Below, in pieces: positions 15,437-24,129 of a stretch of 64,000 nucleotides of DNA. The notes below the pieces were generated by a model. The model saw only the letters and a list, made by a program, of their open reading frames with translations, made no database searches and was not told where the DNA came from. The stretch covers positions 109,892-173,891 of the forward strand of contig JAJZYB010000001.1 of NCBI GenBank assembly GCA_021806135.1, read 5' to 3'. This DNA is from Thermoplasmata archaeon. Its GTDB lineage: Archaea > Thermoplasmatota > Thermoplasmata > Lutacidiplasmatales > UBA184. The translations under genes were made by a program, and so were the position numbers. How positions within the stretch are numbered: position 1 is the first letter of the stretch; the number at the start of each line of letters is the position of its first letter.

Positions 15437-16846
15437 TTGCCGCTCAAGGAGGCCTGTGGCGTGGTGGGGATCTCCCTTCCGCACCGGGGCGTGGCCCCGT
15501 ACCTCTACCTGGGGCTCCGGGCCCTTCAGCACCGCGGCCAGGAATCCGCGGGCATCTCCACGAGCTCCCACGGCCAGCTCTACCACCGGCGGGGGATGGG
15601 GCTCGTCCACGAGGTCTTCGACCAGGACGCCCTCACCACCCTTCGAGGGAGCACCGGGATTGGACACGTCCGCTACTCCACCACGGGGACCTCGAGCCTG
15701 GAGAACGCGCAACCGGTCAGCGTGAACGTGGGAGAAGGGGAGCTCGCCCTGGGCCACAACGGGGACCTGGTGAACTTCTCCCGCCTGAAGCGGCGGCTCC
15801 TGGGCCTGGGAGTGGAGTTCCTCGGGAGCTCGGACACAGAGGCCATGGGGCAGCTCATCGCCGTGGAGTTCTCCCGGACCCGGGACATGTCCACGGCCAT
15901 CCGGCGGGCCATGGGGGAGATGTCCGGAGGATATGCCGTGACCCTGGTGCACGGGAACCGGGTCTACGGGTTCCGGGACCCCCAGGGGATCCGGCCGCTC
16001 TCCCTGGGCACGCTCAAGGACGGGCACGCGCTGGCGAGCGAGTCCGTGGCGCTCGAGCTCATGGGCGGCGAGATGATCCGGGACGTGAAGCCCGGGGAGG
16101 TGGTGACCTTGGAGCGGGGGGTCATCGTCGAGGCGACCCGGGGGACGGGGAAGGAGGGGGACCGGGCCCACTGCATGTTCGAGTGGGTCTACTTCTCCCG
16201 GCCGGACAGCACGCTCGAGGGACGGCTGGCCTACGAGGTCCGCCACCGGATCGGGCGGATCCTCGCCCGGGACGCCCCGGTCCAGGGTGACCTGGTGGTG
16301 CCCGTCCCCGACTCCGGTCGGCCTCATGCCTTGGGCTTCTCCGAGGAGTCCAGGATCCCGTACGCCGAGGGGCTCATCAAGAACCGCTTCGTGGAGCGCA
16401 CGTTCATCCTTCCGGACCAGAAACGCCGGGAGGAGGAGGTCCGGGTCAAGCTCCACCCCATCCCGGGAGTGCTCAAAGACAAGACCGTGGTGCTCCTGGA
16501 CGACAGCCTGGTCCGGGGGACCACGCTCCGCGAGATCATCGCCATGGTGCGTAAGGCCGGGGCACGGGGTGTGCACGTGCGGGTGGGGTGTCCCCCCATC
16601 CTGGCCCCCTGCTACTTTGGGGTGGACATGAAGGAACGACGCGACCTCGTGGCGCACGAGCGGAGCGAAGAGGAGGTGGGGCAGGAGCTCGGGGCGGACT
16701 CGCTGCGTTACCTGAGCATGTCCGGCCTCGTGGAGGCGATCGGGCTGCCGGAGAGCGACCTCTGCGTGGGCTGCCTTACCGGCCACTACCCCATGGGGAT
16801 CCCCCAGGAGCACCGGCGCTTCCAGCGGGCCCTCACGGAGTTCTGA
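15437..16846 (+). CDS. purF: Amidophosphoribosyltransferase
   Basis: 469 residues from a TTG codon. PurF makes phosphoribosylamine from PRPP and glutamine, the first step of purine synthesis. The Ntn glutaminase domain begins at Cys7 after a six-residue propeptide (MPLKEA-CGVVGI), with GLRALQHRGQESAGI and GHVRYSTTG. The C-terminal phosphoribosyltransferase domain has the PRPP loop VVLLDDSLVRGTT. The Cys ligands expected for an Fe-S cluster are present in part (CMFEW; CPPILAPCYFG; CVGCLTG). The TATA at 15405-15413 predicts a leaderless transcript starting at this TTG. Nop5 follows directly. Confidence 0.95.
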   Translation: MPLKEACGVVGISLPHRGVAPYLYLGLRALQHRGQESAGISTSSHGQLYHRRGMGLVHEVFDQDALTTLRGSTGIGHVRYSTTGTSSLENAQPVSVNVGEGELALGHNGDLVNFSRLKRRLLGLGVEFLGSSDTEAMGQLIAVEFSRTRDMSTAIRRAMGEMSGGYAVTLVHGNRVYGFRDPQGIRPLSLGTLKDGHALASESVALELMGGEMIRDVKPGEVVTLERGVIVEATRGTGKEGDRAHCMFEWVYFSRPDSTLEGRLAYEVRHRIGRILARDAPVQGDLVVPVPDSGRPHALGFSEESRIPYAEGLIKNRFVERTFILPDQKRREEEVRVKLHPIPGVLKDKTVVLLDDSLVRGTTLREIIAMVRKAGARGVHVRVGCPPILAPCYFGVDMKERRDLVAHERSEEEVGQELGADSLRYLSMSGLVEAIGLPESDLCVGCLTGHYPMGIPQEHRRFQRALTEF

Positions 16847-16847
16847 G

Positions 16848-17870
16848 GTGCCCGCCTCCCCGGCGCTGCTGGCCCGCCTGGGGGACCAGCTCTTCCTGGA
16901 CGAAGGGGAAGGGAAGCCGCTGCGTGCCTGTCGGATCGCTCCCCTGGCCATGTCCGTCCGGGAGGCGGTCTCCCTGCTGGAGGAGGTCCTGGCGGGGCAC
17001 CCCCCTGCGGAGTGGGCCCGAGAGGTCCGGGAGGAATTGGCGGTTCCGGGTTCCCCGATCTGGGTCTCCGAGGAGCCTCTCCAGGCGCTGGCCCGGATCT
17101 GGGGGATACGCGCGGAGGGGGCCCCCCCTTCTCGGCTGATCGAACTGCGGGGAAGGGCGGCGGGGAGGTGGGCCCCGTTCTCCCGGGGGTTCCGGCTCGC
17201 GGTGACCCAGAGGCAGGTGGTCCGCCGCCTCTCGGCGCCGGAGGAGCAGCTCATCCTGCTCACAAAGGAGTTTGACCGGCTGGAGCGGCTCCAGGAGAGG
17301 GAGACCACCTCCCAGGCGCACCTGGCTCCCTGGGGAAGCGGCACGACACCGCTGGGAGCGTACCTCGAGGAGGCCGGACCGGCATTCGAACAGCTGGAAC
17401 ATCGGGTGGGCGAACTCGGGAAGCTTGTGGACCTGGAGGCCCGACGCATCCTTCCCAACACCACGGCGCTGGTGGGGCCTCGGACCGCGGCACGGTTGCT
17501 GGCCACGGCCGGAGGGCGAGCAGGCCTCCTTCGCCTCACGGCCTCCCGGCTCCAGCGTCTGGGGGCCAGACCTCGGGGAGGGCCTGAGCACGGCCCGAAG
17601 CATGGGGTGCTCTACCGGGCCGAGGGCATGAGTCGGGTGCCTCCCTCCCGCCGGGGCGCCCTGGCCCGGTCGCTGGCCTCGCTCCTGGGCCCGGCGCTGA
17701 GGGCGGACCTGGTGACCCAGGGAAGCCTGGGCCCGGCGTGGGTGGAAAGGCGGGAGCAGCGGATCGGAGCCCTCGCCCGGGACTCGGCCCGGCGGGGGAA
17801 GCGCCGGGAGGGGAGCGATCCTCCCCACCGCAGACCGCCAGCAAAAGCCCGGGGCCGGAGGGGCGGATGA
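16848..17870 (+). CDS. nop5: Box C/D RNP core protein Nop5 (divergent)
   Basis: 340 residues from GTG. The Nop domain is recognisable: ILPNTTALVGPRTAARLLATAGG, then PKHGVLYRAEGMSRVPPSRRGALARSLASLLGPALRAD. It bridges L7Ae-bound guide RNA and fibrillarin in the 2'-O-methylation RNP. The N-terminal part and coiled-coil are much diverged; the usual LSERLREWY segment is not evident and the segment between the GLxxLxxLxASxxQxLG motif and PKHG is shortened. The C-terminus is a basic tail. It overlaps fibrillarin by 4 bp (ATGA), the classical archaeal pair. Confidence 0.88.
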   Translation: MPASPALLARLGDQLFLDEGEGKPLRACRIAPLAMSVREAVSLLEEVLAGHPPAEWAREVREELAVPGSPIWVSEEPLQALARIWGIRAEGAPPSRLIELRGRAAGRWAPFSRGFRLAVTQRQVVRRLSAPEEQLILLTKEFDRLERLQERETTSQAHLAPWGSGTTPLGAYLEEAGPAFEQLEHRVGELGKLVDLEARRILPNTTALVGPRTAARLLATAGGRAGLLRLTASRLQRLGARPRGGPEHGPKHGVLYRAEGMSRVPPSRRGALARSLASLLGPALRADLVTQGSLGPAWVERREQRIGALARDSARRGKRREGSDPPHRRPPAKARGRRGG

Positions 17871-18655
17871 CCCGGCCGTACGCCCCCGGGGAGCGGGAGG
17901 GGCCCTCAGGGTATCGTCCCTTCGGGGGCGCGGCCCCGTTGGAAGTGGGGCCCCCCCCGGAGCGGCCCACCTTCTGGACCCGGGCGCTGGGTGATCCCCC
18001 GTCGCGCTACGGCGAACGGATCCGGTGGAGGGGCGACGAGGCCTGGCGCTTCTTCGATCCCACCCGTAGCAAGCTCGCCGCGGCGCTCTGCCGGGGGCTT
18101 CCGGAGACCCCGTTCACGCCCGGTGAGGACGTGCTCTACCTCGGCGCCTCCACCGGCACCACGGTGAGCCACGTGGCCGACCTGGTGGGACCCGAGGGGC
18201 GGGTCTTCGCCGTGGAACTGAGCCCCCGGGTCCTACCGCGCCTGTTGCTGCTCGCGCGTGAGTACCCGAACGTGCACCCGATCCTCGCGGACGTCCGGGC
18301 CCCCGCATCGTATTTCGGGGACATCCCGCAGGTCAGCGTGATCTACCAGGACGTCTCCCAGCCCGAGCAGCTGGCCATCGCTCAGGAGAACGCCCGGCTC
18401 TTCCTCCGTTCAGGCGGTTGGATCCTGTTAGCGCTGAAAAGGGCGAGCCTGTTCGGGAAGGCCGCCGAGCGTGGGCCGGACGTCGGGCTCGGGCTGGGAT
18501 TCCGGGTCGCCTACCGGACCGGCCTCGAGCCGTTCCACCGGGAGCATGCCTTCCTGGCCTTCCGGTACGGGGAGGAAATCCTGCCCGGAGCGAAGGGAGC
18601 CGAGCCGGGGAGGTCGCGGCCGCGTGCCCGGGCGTGGAAGCGCGCCGGACGGTAG
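17867..18655 (+). CDS. flpA: Fibrillarin-like rRNA/tRNA 2'-O-methyltransferase
   Basis: 262 residues. The SAM-binding motif LYLGASTGTTVSHVADLVGPEGRVFAVELSPR and the later DVSQPEQLAIAQENARLFLRSGGWILLALK define fibrillarin, the catalytic subunit of the box C/D RNP. A Pro-rich N-terminal extension of about 40 residues precedes the usual start of the fold, and there is a basic C-terminal tail. The ATG overlaps the Nop5 stop codon, so translation is probably coupled. A run of about 400 bp without a confident gene follows. Confidence 0.95.
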   Translation: MTRPYAPGEREGPSGYRPFGGAAPLEVGPPPERPTFWTRALGDPPSRYGERIRWRGDEAWRFFDPTRSKLAAALCRGLPETPFTPGEDVLYLGASTGTTVSHVADLVGPEGRVFAVELSPRVLPRLLLLAREYPNVHPILADVRAPASYFGDIPQVSVIYQDVSQPEQLAIAQENARLFLRSGGWILLALKRASLFGKAAERGPDVGLGLGFRVAYRTGLEPFHREHAFLAFRYGEEILPGAKGAEPGRSRPRARAWKRAGR

Positions 18656-19057
18656 CGACGGATGCCCTCTGGCCACCGGGAAAGGGGCCCGCTCTTCCGG
18701 GGAGGTTCTCCCGGTGGACGGCGCCCTTTCGAACGGGAGACGGTCGGGGAGTCCCTGGAGCGACCGGGAGGCGACCAGGACGCCGCGCTCCGGGAAGCCG
18801 GTGTGGATCTCAGAGAACGGCCTGGGCCCGTGTTCGCTGTGAGGGGGCGATCCTCTACGGTGGAACCCGTAGACCCAACCGTTGCCGGGCGACGGCGACC
18901 CGGCGCCTCAGCGGCTCTCGGGGATCTGCTCCAGAAGGTTAAACCGCTTCATCCGCCCCGCCTCTTCCCGCCCTATCTCTCCCACCATCCACGCCAGGCC
19001 TCCCACCCTGAGCGTCCAGCACCGTCCCGGCAGGAGGTCGCGCTTCTCCGGCTGCGT
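18656..19057. other. 402-bp stretch with one coding-like short frame on the minus strand
   Basis: Nothing firm on the plus strand. On the minus strand, immediately after the DRG stop codon and in the same frame, 49 coding-like codons run to TGA at 18908-18910 (peptide ends MKRFNLLEQIPESR). Possible starts are GTG 19006 (32 aa) or ATG 18988 (26 aa). About 86% of its codons end in G or C, like real genes here. It could be a small gene or the remains of one. The part 18656-18907 shows no gene or RNA that I can support. Confidence 0.35.
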
Positions 19058-20173
19058 TCAAGCCCGAGATCCCCGGGCCATGACCACCGTGACGATGTCC
19101 TGGTCGGCCAGCGGATGATCCTTCCCCACGGTCTGACCCGGGAACCGCGCGCTTCGTCCCCAGACCTGCGCGGAGCGGAACGCCTCCGTGAGCTCCCGGG
19201 GGAGCCGCTCCAGGAGCCGCTCGACCGTGTCGCCCTTCCTGAGGATCACCGGCTCGCTGAGGTCGGGAGGCCGTCCGGGGGGCTTCAAGTAGATCCGGAC
19301 GAACGACAAGGCATCGGCGATCCCGTCCTTCAGCTCGGTCAGGCCCTGGTCCCGTGAGGCGGAGATGAACAGGGCCGGATGGGGCGACAAACGACGGGTC
19401 ACCTCCACCCGCTTCTCCGGAGGGAGCAGATCGGCCTTGTTCACCGTGAGAAGCGCCGGCAGGTAGATCCGGTTGCCGGCAAGCGTGTCGATGAGCTCGT
19501 CGGCCCCCGCGTCCTCCCGGAAAAGGACCTCCCCGTTGTGGAACCGGAACTCCTTCGCGATCGCAGCCACGGTCCGTTCGTCGAGGCGCGTGAGCTTGAC
19601 CGTACTGTGGATCTCGAGCCCTCCCTTGTCCCGGGGAGCGAGCACGATCCGGGGAGGCCGCTGGTTGACCCGGACCCCTGCCCCCTCCAGTTCGGCGAGG
19701 AGGGAACGGAACTCCAGATGCTCGGGGTCCAAGAGGAAGAGCACCAGGTCACTGGACCGAACCACCGAGAGGACCTCCCGACCCCGCCCCCGCCCCCGGG
19801 CGGCCCCGGGAATGAGCCCGGGCATGTCCAGCACCTGGATGGACGCCCCCCGCCAGAAGAGCATCCCCGGGATGATGGAGGTGGTGGTGAACTCATAGGC
19901 GGCCGCATGGCTCTCGGCCCCGGTCAGGTGGGTCAACAGGGTGGACTTCCCCACGGAGGGGTACCCGACCAGGGCCACCGTGGCGTTCCCGCTCTTACGA
20001 ACCCCGTATCCGAGCCCTCCTCCCCCACTGGACTTGGCCCGCTTCTCCCGCTCCAGCTTGAGCACCGCGATCTTCGCTTTGAGGCGGCCGATGTGCCCCT
20101 GCGTCGCCTTGTTGTATGCGGTGCGCCGGATCTCGTCCTCGATCTCGGTGATCTGCTCCTCGATCGATCCCAT
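19058..20173 (-). CDS. DRG-family GTPase
   Basis: 371 residues. An N-terminal helical region (IEEQITEIEDEIRRTAYNKATQGHIGRLKAKIAVLK) is typical of DRG proteins. G1 GYPSVGKST is at residues 70-78, then YEFTTTSIIPG, DMPGLIPGAARGRGRGREVLS, and NKADLL. The C-terminal TGS domain ends DQDIVTVVMARGSRA. DRG proteins associate with ribosomes; their archaeal role is unclear. Start ATG 20173 lies about 34 nt from the centre of a TATA that it shares with the divergent ATPase gene. Confidence 0.93.
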   Translation of the reverse strand: MGSIEEQITEIEDEIRRTAYNKATQGHIGRLKAKIAVLKLEREKRAKSSGGGGLGYGVRKSGNATVALVGYPSVGKSTLLTHLTGAESHAAAYEFTTTSIIPGMLFWRGASIQVLDMPGLIPGAARGRGRGREVLSVVRSSDLVLFLLDPEHLEFRSLLAELEGAGVRVNQRPPRIVLAPRDKGGLEIHSTVKLTRLDERTVAAIAKEFRFHNGEVLFREDAGADELIDTLAGNRIYLPALLTVNKADLLPPEKRVEVTRRLSPHPALFISASRDQGLTELKDGIADALSFVRIYLKPPGRPPDLSEPVILRKGDTVERLLERLPRELTEAFRSAQVWGRSARFPGQTVGKDHPLADQDIVTVVMARGSRA

Positions 20174-20203
20174 GCCTGGAGCCCCCCAACGCTCGCCGAC
20201 GGG

Positions 20204-20210
20204 CTTTAAT
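20204..20210. promoter_or_regulatory. Shared TATA element of a divergent promoter
   Basis: CTTTAAT on the plus strand (ATTAAAG on the minus). Its centre is about 26 nt before GTG 20233 (leaderless) and about 34 nt before the DRG ATG at 20173. One AT box may serve both directions. Confidence 0.45.
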
Positions 20211-20232
20211 CCTTGAGGCCCGAGCCGCAACA

Positions 20233-22719
20233 GTGCCCGCGGGCCGCGGTCTTCGGGAATCTGCCCTCTCCATCCTCCGGGGCAGGGTCCGCGTCCTCCC
20301 TCAGGGATCCCCGGAGACCCCTCGATGGCTCTGGTTCACCGGAGAGTCGCGGGGACCCCCGGCCGATCCGGAGGAGGCGGCCGCGGCCTGGGCCGGGAGG
20401 GAGCGCGCCCTGCGGCTCGCTCATGCTCGTCGGCTCCCTTTCCTCGTCCGTGCTCACTGGGCACCCGGGCACGGGCCGGAGCTCCATCTGGCGGTCCCCC
20501 GGGAGGCGGGCCCATGGGTGGCCAACACCCTTCAACCCGCCTACTTTCCGGTCCGGCTCAAACCCGCCGCACTTCCGCGACGGACCGGACCGGGCGCCCC
20601 GGTCCGGGCCGGGATCCTGGGTCTTCCCCCCGGATCCGGACCGGGGCAGCCGCTCCCCTCCATCCGGCTGCACAAGGGGCCCGGTCCGTGGATCGAGCTG
20701 GACCGGCTCTGGCAGGGCTCCACATTCACCCTGGAGGCCCTTTGGCTTGCGCGTCCCGTGGGTGCGTCGCGCTCTCAGGCGCTTCCTCCGCTCGGTCCCC
20801 ATCCCCGGGGAGACCACGAGACCCCCCTGCCCGTGACCGCACCGCACGCCTGGCGGAGGGATCTCGAGGCCATTCGAACCGAGCGGGCACTCGGACCATT
20901 CTGGGAGGTATCGGCCCTGGTCACGGTCTTCCCGGGGCTCGGGGCCCCCGCGCCCTCCACGATCCTCGCCGAGGTACGATCCTGGTGGGAAGCGGTCACC
21001 GACCTCCCCGGAGGAGGGGGCTTCACCCTGCGCTGGCTCCGGGTGCGAGATTCCGAGGAGGCCCGATGCGCGTTCCTCAACGGTCGGCCCCCCCGAAATT
21101 GGCTCCAGGGGCCACCGCTCGTAACGGCATCGGAGCTGGCCCTGTGGCTCCCCGAGCCCGAGGCTCCCTTCGTTCCCCAGAACCCTCCGCTCTCTCCCTC
21201 CGAACTCTCCTTCGTTCTCCCGGGGGCGGCCGGCGCCCGCCCGGCCCGCTGGGTCCTGGATCGGAGCGAGGGCCACCATGCGCTCATCCTCGGCGAAACG
21301 GGCATGGGAAAGAGCACGTTGCTCGCTTGGTTGGCCCTGGCCGCGACCCGGCCGGACATCACCCTGGTGGTCGTCGATCCGCTCGGACCTCTGGTCCACA
21401 CCATCCTGGCCCGGCTGGACCCAGCCCTCCGGTCCCGGGTCAGGGTCCTCGCCCCCCTCTCTGCCCCGACGACCTTGGATCCTCTCGCTTCCCCTCCAGG
21501 GGAGGAGAGCGCGAAACGCAACCACCGGGTGAGCGAGATGATCACGGTCCTCCGTCAGGTCCGCTCCGAGCGCTACGGAGAGACCCCGTTCTGGGGGCCC
21601 CGGATCGAGGGGATCCTCCATCGGGTCTTGTCCCTCCTTGCCGAGACCCCGGGTGCCGCGTTGGGGGAGGCAGAGCTGCTGCTCTCGGCCCCGGAGCGCT
21701 GGGGGCCCGCAGGCGGTGCGCTCACTCCCCGGCAACGGGCGATGTACTCCGACCTGCTCCGCGAGCCGGAGGAGAACCGGCAGGGGGCCCGACGCCTCCT
21801 GCAGGAGATCACCCTCTCCCCACCTCTGGCCGGGATGTTGGCAGGTCCGGGGCCGGGCCAGCTCCCGTCGCTGGTGCGCCCGGGAAGGATCCTCCTCTGT
21901 GACCTCGAACGACCTGCCGTCGGGGAACGGGTCTCGTCCTATCTCGGCGCGGTGCTCCTCTCCCTCCTGTGGTCCCATCTGGTGGAACGCGTGGAAACCT
22001 CCCCGGTCGTCCTGGTCTTGGATGAGATCCAAGGCTATCCCACGGCTGCCCTTTCGGAGATGCTGAGCCAGGGCCGTCATTACCATCTACACGTCCTGGC
22101 GGCCACCCAATCGCTCGGCGCGCTGAACTCTGAGCTTAGGCAAGCCCTTCTCAGCAACGCCCGGGACTGGTTCTTGTTCCGGGGGACCCCGGGAGACCTC
22201 CGGTGGTTAGAGGAGACCGTCCCCGGGTCGGGGAGGGTGATCCTTCACCTCCCCCGGGGAGAGGCCCGAGGGTTCCTGGGGAAGGGCGAGCGAATCGTTC
22301 CGATCACCGTGGCCCCGCCCCCTCCCCTTCCCCGGGAACGGGTTGCGGAGGTCTGGCAGGAGGCCACTGCCCGGTCCCGGGAGGAAGGGAAGCGGGTCCC
22401 CGACGGAGGGCAAGAGTCGGTCCTAGCCGCCGACGGGCCGGCCCTCCCTGCCGACCTGACGGCCACGTTTGCCCGGGAGCTCGCCCGGTGGACGCGGGAG
22501 AACGCCGGACCCCCGTATCTCCTGCCCTTGAAGGAGGTCCTGCGCTGGGTCCGGGGGGACGAACGGTCCCTCCGGCGACTGGGCTCCCTGGGGCGGAAAA
22601 CGGGGCTCGTGCTCGCCCGCCGGGATCTCCCGTCCGGTCCGGCCTGGGAGATCCGGCCCCCACCACCTGACGCGCCGGAGGACCCGGCCCCCCCGACCCG
22701 GGGCGTGCACCACCTTTAA
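20233..22719 (+). CDS. VirB4/HerA-like P-loop ATPase
   Basis: 828 residues from GTG. An N-terminal region of about 340 residues without a recognised domain precedes the motor domain. Walker A GETGMGKST lies near residue 353, and Walker B VVLVLDEIQG near 592, followed by the sensor AATQSLGALN. This order and spacing match the HerA/FtsK/VirB4 superfamily, whose members pump DNA or protein through membranes or onto ends. The extended Walker B (LVLDEIQ) and the TQS after it resemble conjugation ATPases. A C-terminal helix-rich segment with a possible winged helix (PYLLPLKEVLRWVRGDERSLRRLGSLGRKTGLV) follows. No transfer genes or relaxase are near, so it may be a domesticated or chromosomal member. 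The KaiC trio starts 22 bp downstream. Confidence 0.7.
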   Translation: MPAGRGLRESALSILRGRVRVLPQGSPETPRWLWFTGESRGPPADPEEAAAAWAGRERALRLAHARRLPFLVRAHWAPGHGPELHLAVPREAGPWVANTLQPAYFPVRLKPAALPRRTGPGAPVRAGILGLPPGSGPGQPLPSIRLHKGPGPWIELDRLWQGSTFTLEALWLARPVGASRSQALPPLGPHPRGDHETPLPVTAPHAWRRDLEAIRTERALGPFWEVSALVTVFPGLGAPAPSTILAEVRSWWEAVTDLPGGGGFTLRWLRVRDSEEARCAFLNGRPPRNWLQGPPLVTASELALWLPEPEAPFVPQNPPLSPSELSFVLPGAAGARPARWVLDRSEGHHALILGETGMGKSTLLAWLALAATRPDITLVVVDPLGPLVHTILARLDPALRSRVRVLAPLSAPTTLDPLASPPGEESAKRNHRVSEMITVLRQVRSERYGETPFWGPRIEGILHRVLSLLAETPGAALGEAELLLSAPERWGPAGGALTPRQRAMYSDLLREPEENRQGARRLLQEITLSPPLAGMLAGPGPGQLPSLVRPGRILLCDLERPAVGERVSSYLGAVLLSLLWSHLVERVETSPVVLVLDEIQGYPTAALSEMLSQGRHYHLHVLAATQSLGALNSELRQALLSNARDWFLFRGTPGDLRWLEETVPGSGRVILHLPRGEARGFLGKGERIVPITVAPPPPLPRERVAEVWQEATARSREEGKRVPDGGQESVLAADGPALPADLTATFARELARWTRENAGPPYLLPLKEVLRWVRGDERSLRRLGSLGRKTGLVLARRDLPSGPAWEIRPPPPDAPEDPAPPTRGVHHL

Positions 22720-22720
22720 T
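22714..22720 (+). promoter_or_regulatory. TATA box of the KaiC-like trio
   Basis: CTTTAAT overlaps the TAA stop codon of the upstream ATPase gene. Its centre is 25 nt before TTG 22742, predicting a leaderless transcript. Confidence 0.55.
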
Positions 22721-22741
22721 CAGGGAACGGCCTTCTTTCCC

Positions 22742-23512
22742 TTGGTGTCCGCGCCTGCTCATCCTCCCCTGTCGGTCGAGCGCTGCGCCACGGGCATCGA
22801 GGGGCTGGACAACATCCTGGACGGGGGCATCCCCCGGGGGAACACCGTTCTGGTCTCCGGCAGCTGCGGCACCGGCAAGACCACCTTGAGCCTGGAGTTC
22901 CTCGTCCGCGGGGCCATGGCCGGAGAGCGCTCGCTCTTCCTGTCCGTCACGGAGGCCTCTCCCAAGATCCTGCAGAACCTCTCCACCTTCGAGTTCTTCG
23001 ACCCGAAAGTGATGGCCGACCATCACCTCACCTTCCTGGACGTCCCGGTCCTCTACGACAAGCTCGGACTGCAGCGCGAAGAGCTCTCGTCCGAGGACAT
23101 CGACCTGCTGGTGGGGTCCATCGTGAAGCTGGCCTCCGAACTCAAGGTCCAGCGGCTGGTGCTGGACTCCATCACCTCGGTCTGCTACCGGGTCCGGCAG
23201 GACGAAAAGATCCGGGACCTCATCCTCAAGCTGGGAAAGGGGCTCTCGGACATCGACTGCACCTCGATCCTGGTCAGCGAGATCGGCCCGCAGGAGAACC
23301 GCTACTCCCTCTACGGGGTGGAGGAGGCGATCGCGGACGGGGTGCTCCTCCTGGGCAACGTCCAGCGCCGGGGGGACCTCTTGAGGACCCTGAAGGTGAT
23401 CAAGATGCGGGGGACCACGCATTCCCGGGCCCAGTATGTGCTGGACCTGACCCCGCTGGGCATCCTCCTGGCTCCCTATCTCAAAGGGGGACGCAGCTGG
23501 GAGGGGACCTGA
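22742..23512 (+). CDS. KaiC-like RecA-superfamily ATPase (active Walker A)
   Basis: 256 residues from TTG 22742 (GTG 22745 is equally possible). Single KaiC domain: TGIEGLDNILDGGIPRGNTVLVSG then Walker A GSCGTGKTT at 40-48, SVTEASP around residue 71 where KaiC proteins hold the catalytic acid, Walker B RLVLDS at 138-143, and the C-terminal IKMRGTTHSRAQYVLDLTPLGI. Such proteins include GvpD- and ArlH-like regulators that act as ATP-dependent switches. It starts a three-gene run of RecA-fold paralogues; the next gene begins 2 bp after this stop, so they should be co-expressed. Cysteines at SCGTG and near the Walker B are unusual but not diagnostic. Confidence 0.88.
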   Translation: MVSAPAHPPLSVERCATGIEGLDNILDGGIPRGNTVLVSGSCGTGKTTLSLEFLVRGAMAGERSLFLSVTEASPKILQNLSTFEFFDPKVMADHHLTFLDVPVLYDKLGLQREELSSEDIDLLVGSIVKLASELKVQRLVLDSITSVCYRVRQDEKIRDLILKLGKGLSDIDCTSILVSEIGPQENRYSLYGVEEAIADGVLLLGNVQRRGDLLRTLKVIKMRGTTHSRAQYVLDLTPLGILLAPYLKGGRSWEGT

Positions 23513-23514
23513 TC

Positions 23515-24129
23515 ATGGCCGAGACCCTCACCACCGCCGAGGTCGCCGAGCGCCTCCGGGCCCTCCCGGAAGGTTCCGCCGTGGCCTTCAAGCTCGGCGG
23601 AGCGGAGTACGCCGACAACTATCTTCAGGCACTGGCGGCGGTGCTCCGGGACTTCGCTTCGGAGGTCCAGGGCTATACCATCTACGTCTCGGTGACCAAC
23701 CCGTCCACCCTGGTGAACTCCCTGCTCTCGTCGCTGGACATCCCGCCGGAACGGGTCTTCTTCGTGGACGCCATCAGCCACATCATGATGAGCAATTCGA
23801 GCCGGCTCCCGAATGCCAGCTACGTGGAGAGCCCGACGATGCTCGAGAACATCATGCTCCGGGTGGAGTACTTCTTGAAGAAGACCGACGCCCCCCGCAA
23901 GATCGTCATCCTGGACTCCGTGAACTCCTTCGCCATCCACAACGACACCTCCATCCTCGCGGAGTTCTTCCACATCCTCGTGAACAACCTGAAGTCCCGG
24001 GGGATCACCACCGTCATCCTCGCCGTGGCGGAGGACACCAGTCTGGAACTCGACAACATCCTCTCGCTGGTCTGCGACGACACGCTGCGCCTGGGCAACC
24101 CTGCCCCGGTCCCGGGGAGCCGCTCGTGA
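23515..24129 (+). CDS. RecA/KaiC-fold protein lacking the Walker A motif
   Basis: 204 residues. The sheet-forming segments match the KaiC family without its first loop: at the P-loop position the sequence reads AVAFKLGGAEYADNYLQALAA, with no GxxxxGK. A Walker-B-like strand RKIVILDSVNSFAIHND (about residue 125) and the strand ITTVILAVAEDTSLELDN are kept. It is therefore a structural paralogue that should not bind ATP in the ordinary way. It lies 2 bp downstream of the active paralogue and overlaps the third member by 4 bp. I infer a heteromeric complex in which it is a regulatory subunit. Confidence 0.7.
   Translation: MAETLTTAEVAERLRALPEGSAVAFKLGGAEYADNYLQALAAVLRDFASEVQGYTIYVSVTNPSTLVNSLLSSLDIPPERVFFVDAISHIMMSNSSRLPNASYVESPTMLENIMLRVEYFLKKTDAPRKIVILDSVNSFAIHNDTSILAEFFHILVNNLKSRGITTVILAVAEDTSLELDNILSLVCDDTLRLGNPAPVPGSRS

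Noticed and set aside
15425..17539. 704-codon minus-strand open frame over purF and nop5
   Set aside because: It lies antisense to two well-identified proteins; composition shows a mirror artefact.
20206..22086. 626-codon minus-strand open frame over the VirB4/HerA-like gene
   Set aside because: Mirror of a real ATPase with conserved motifs; no domain of its own.
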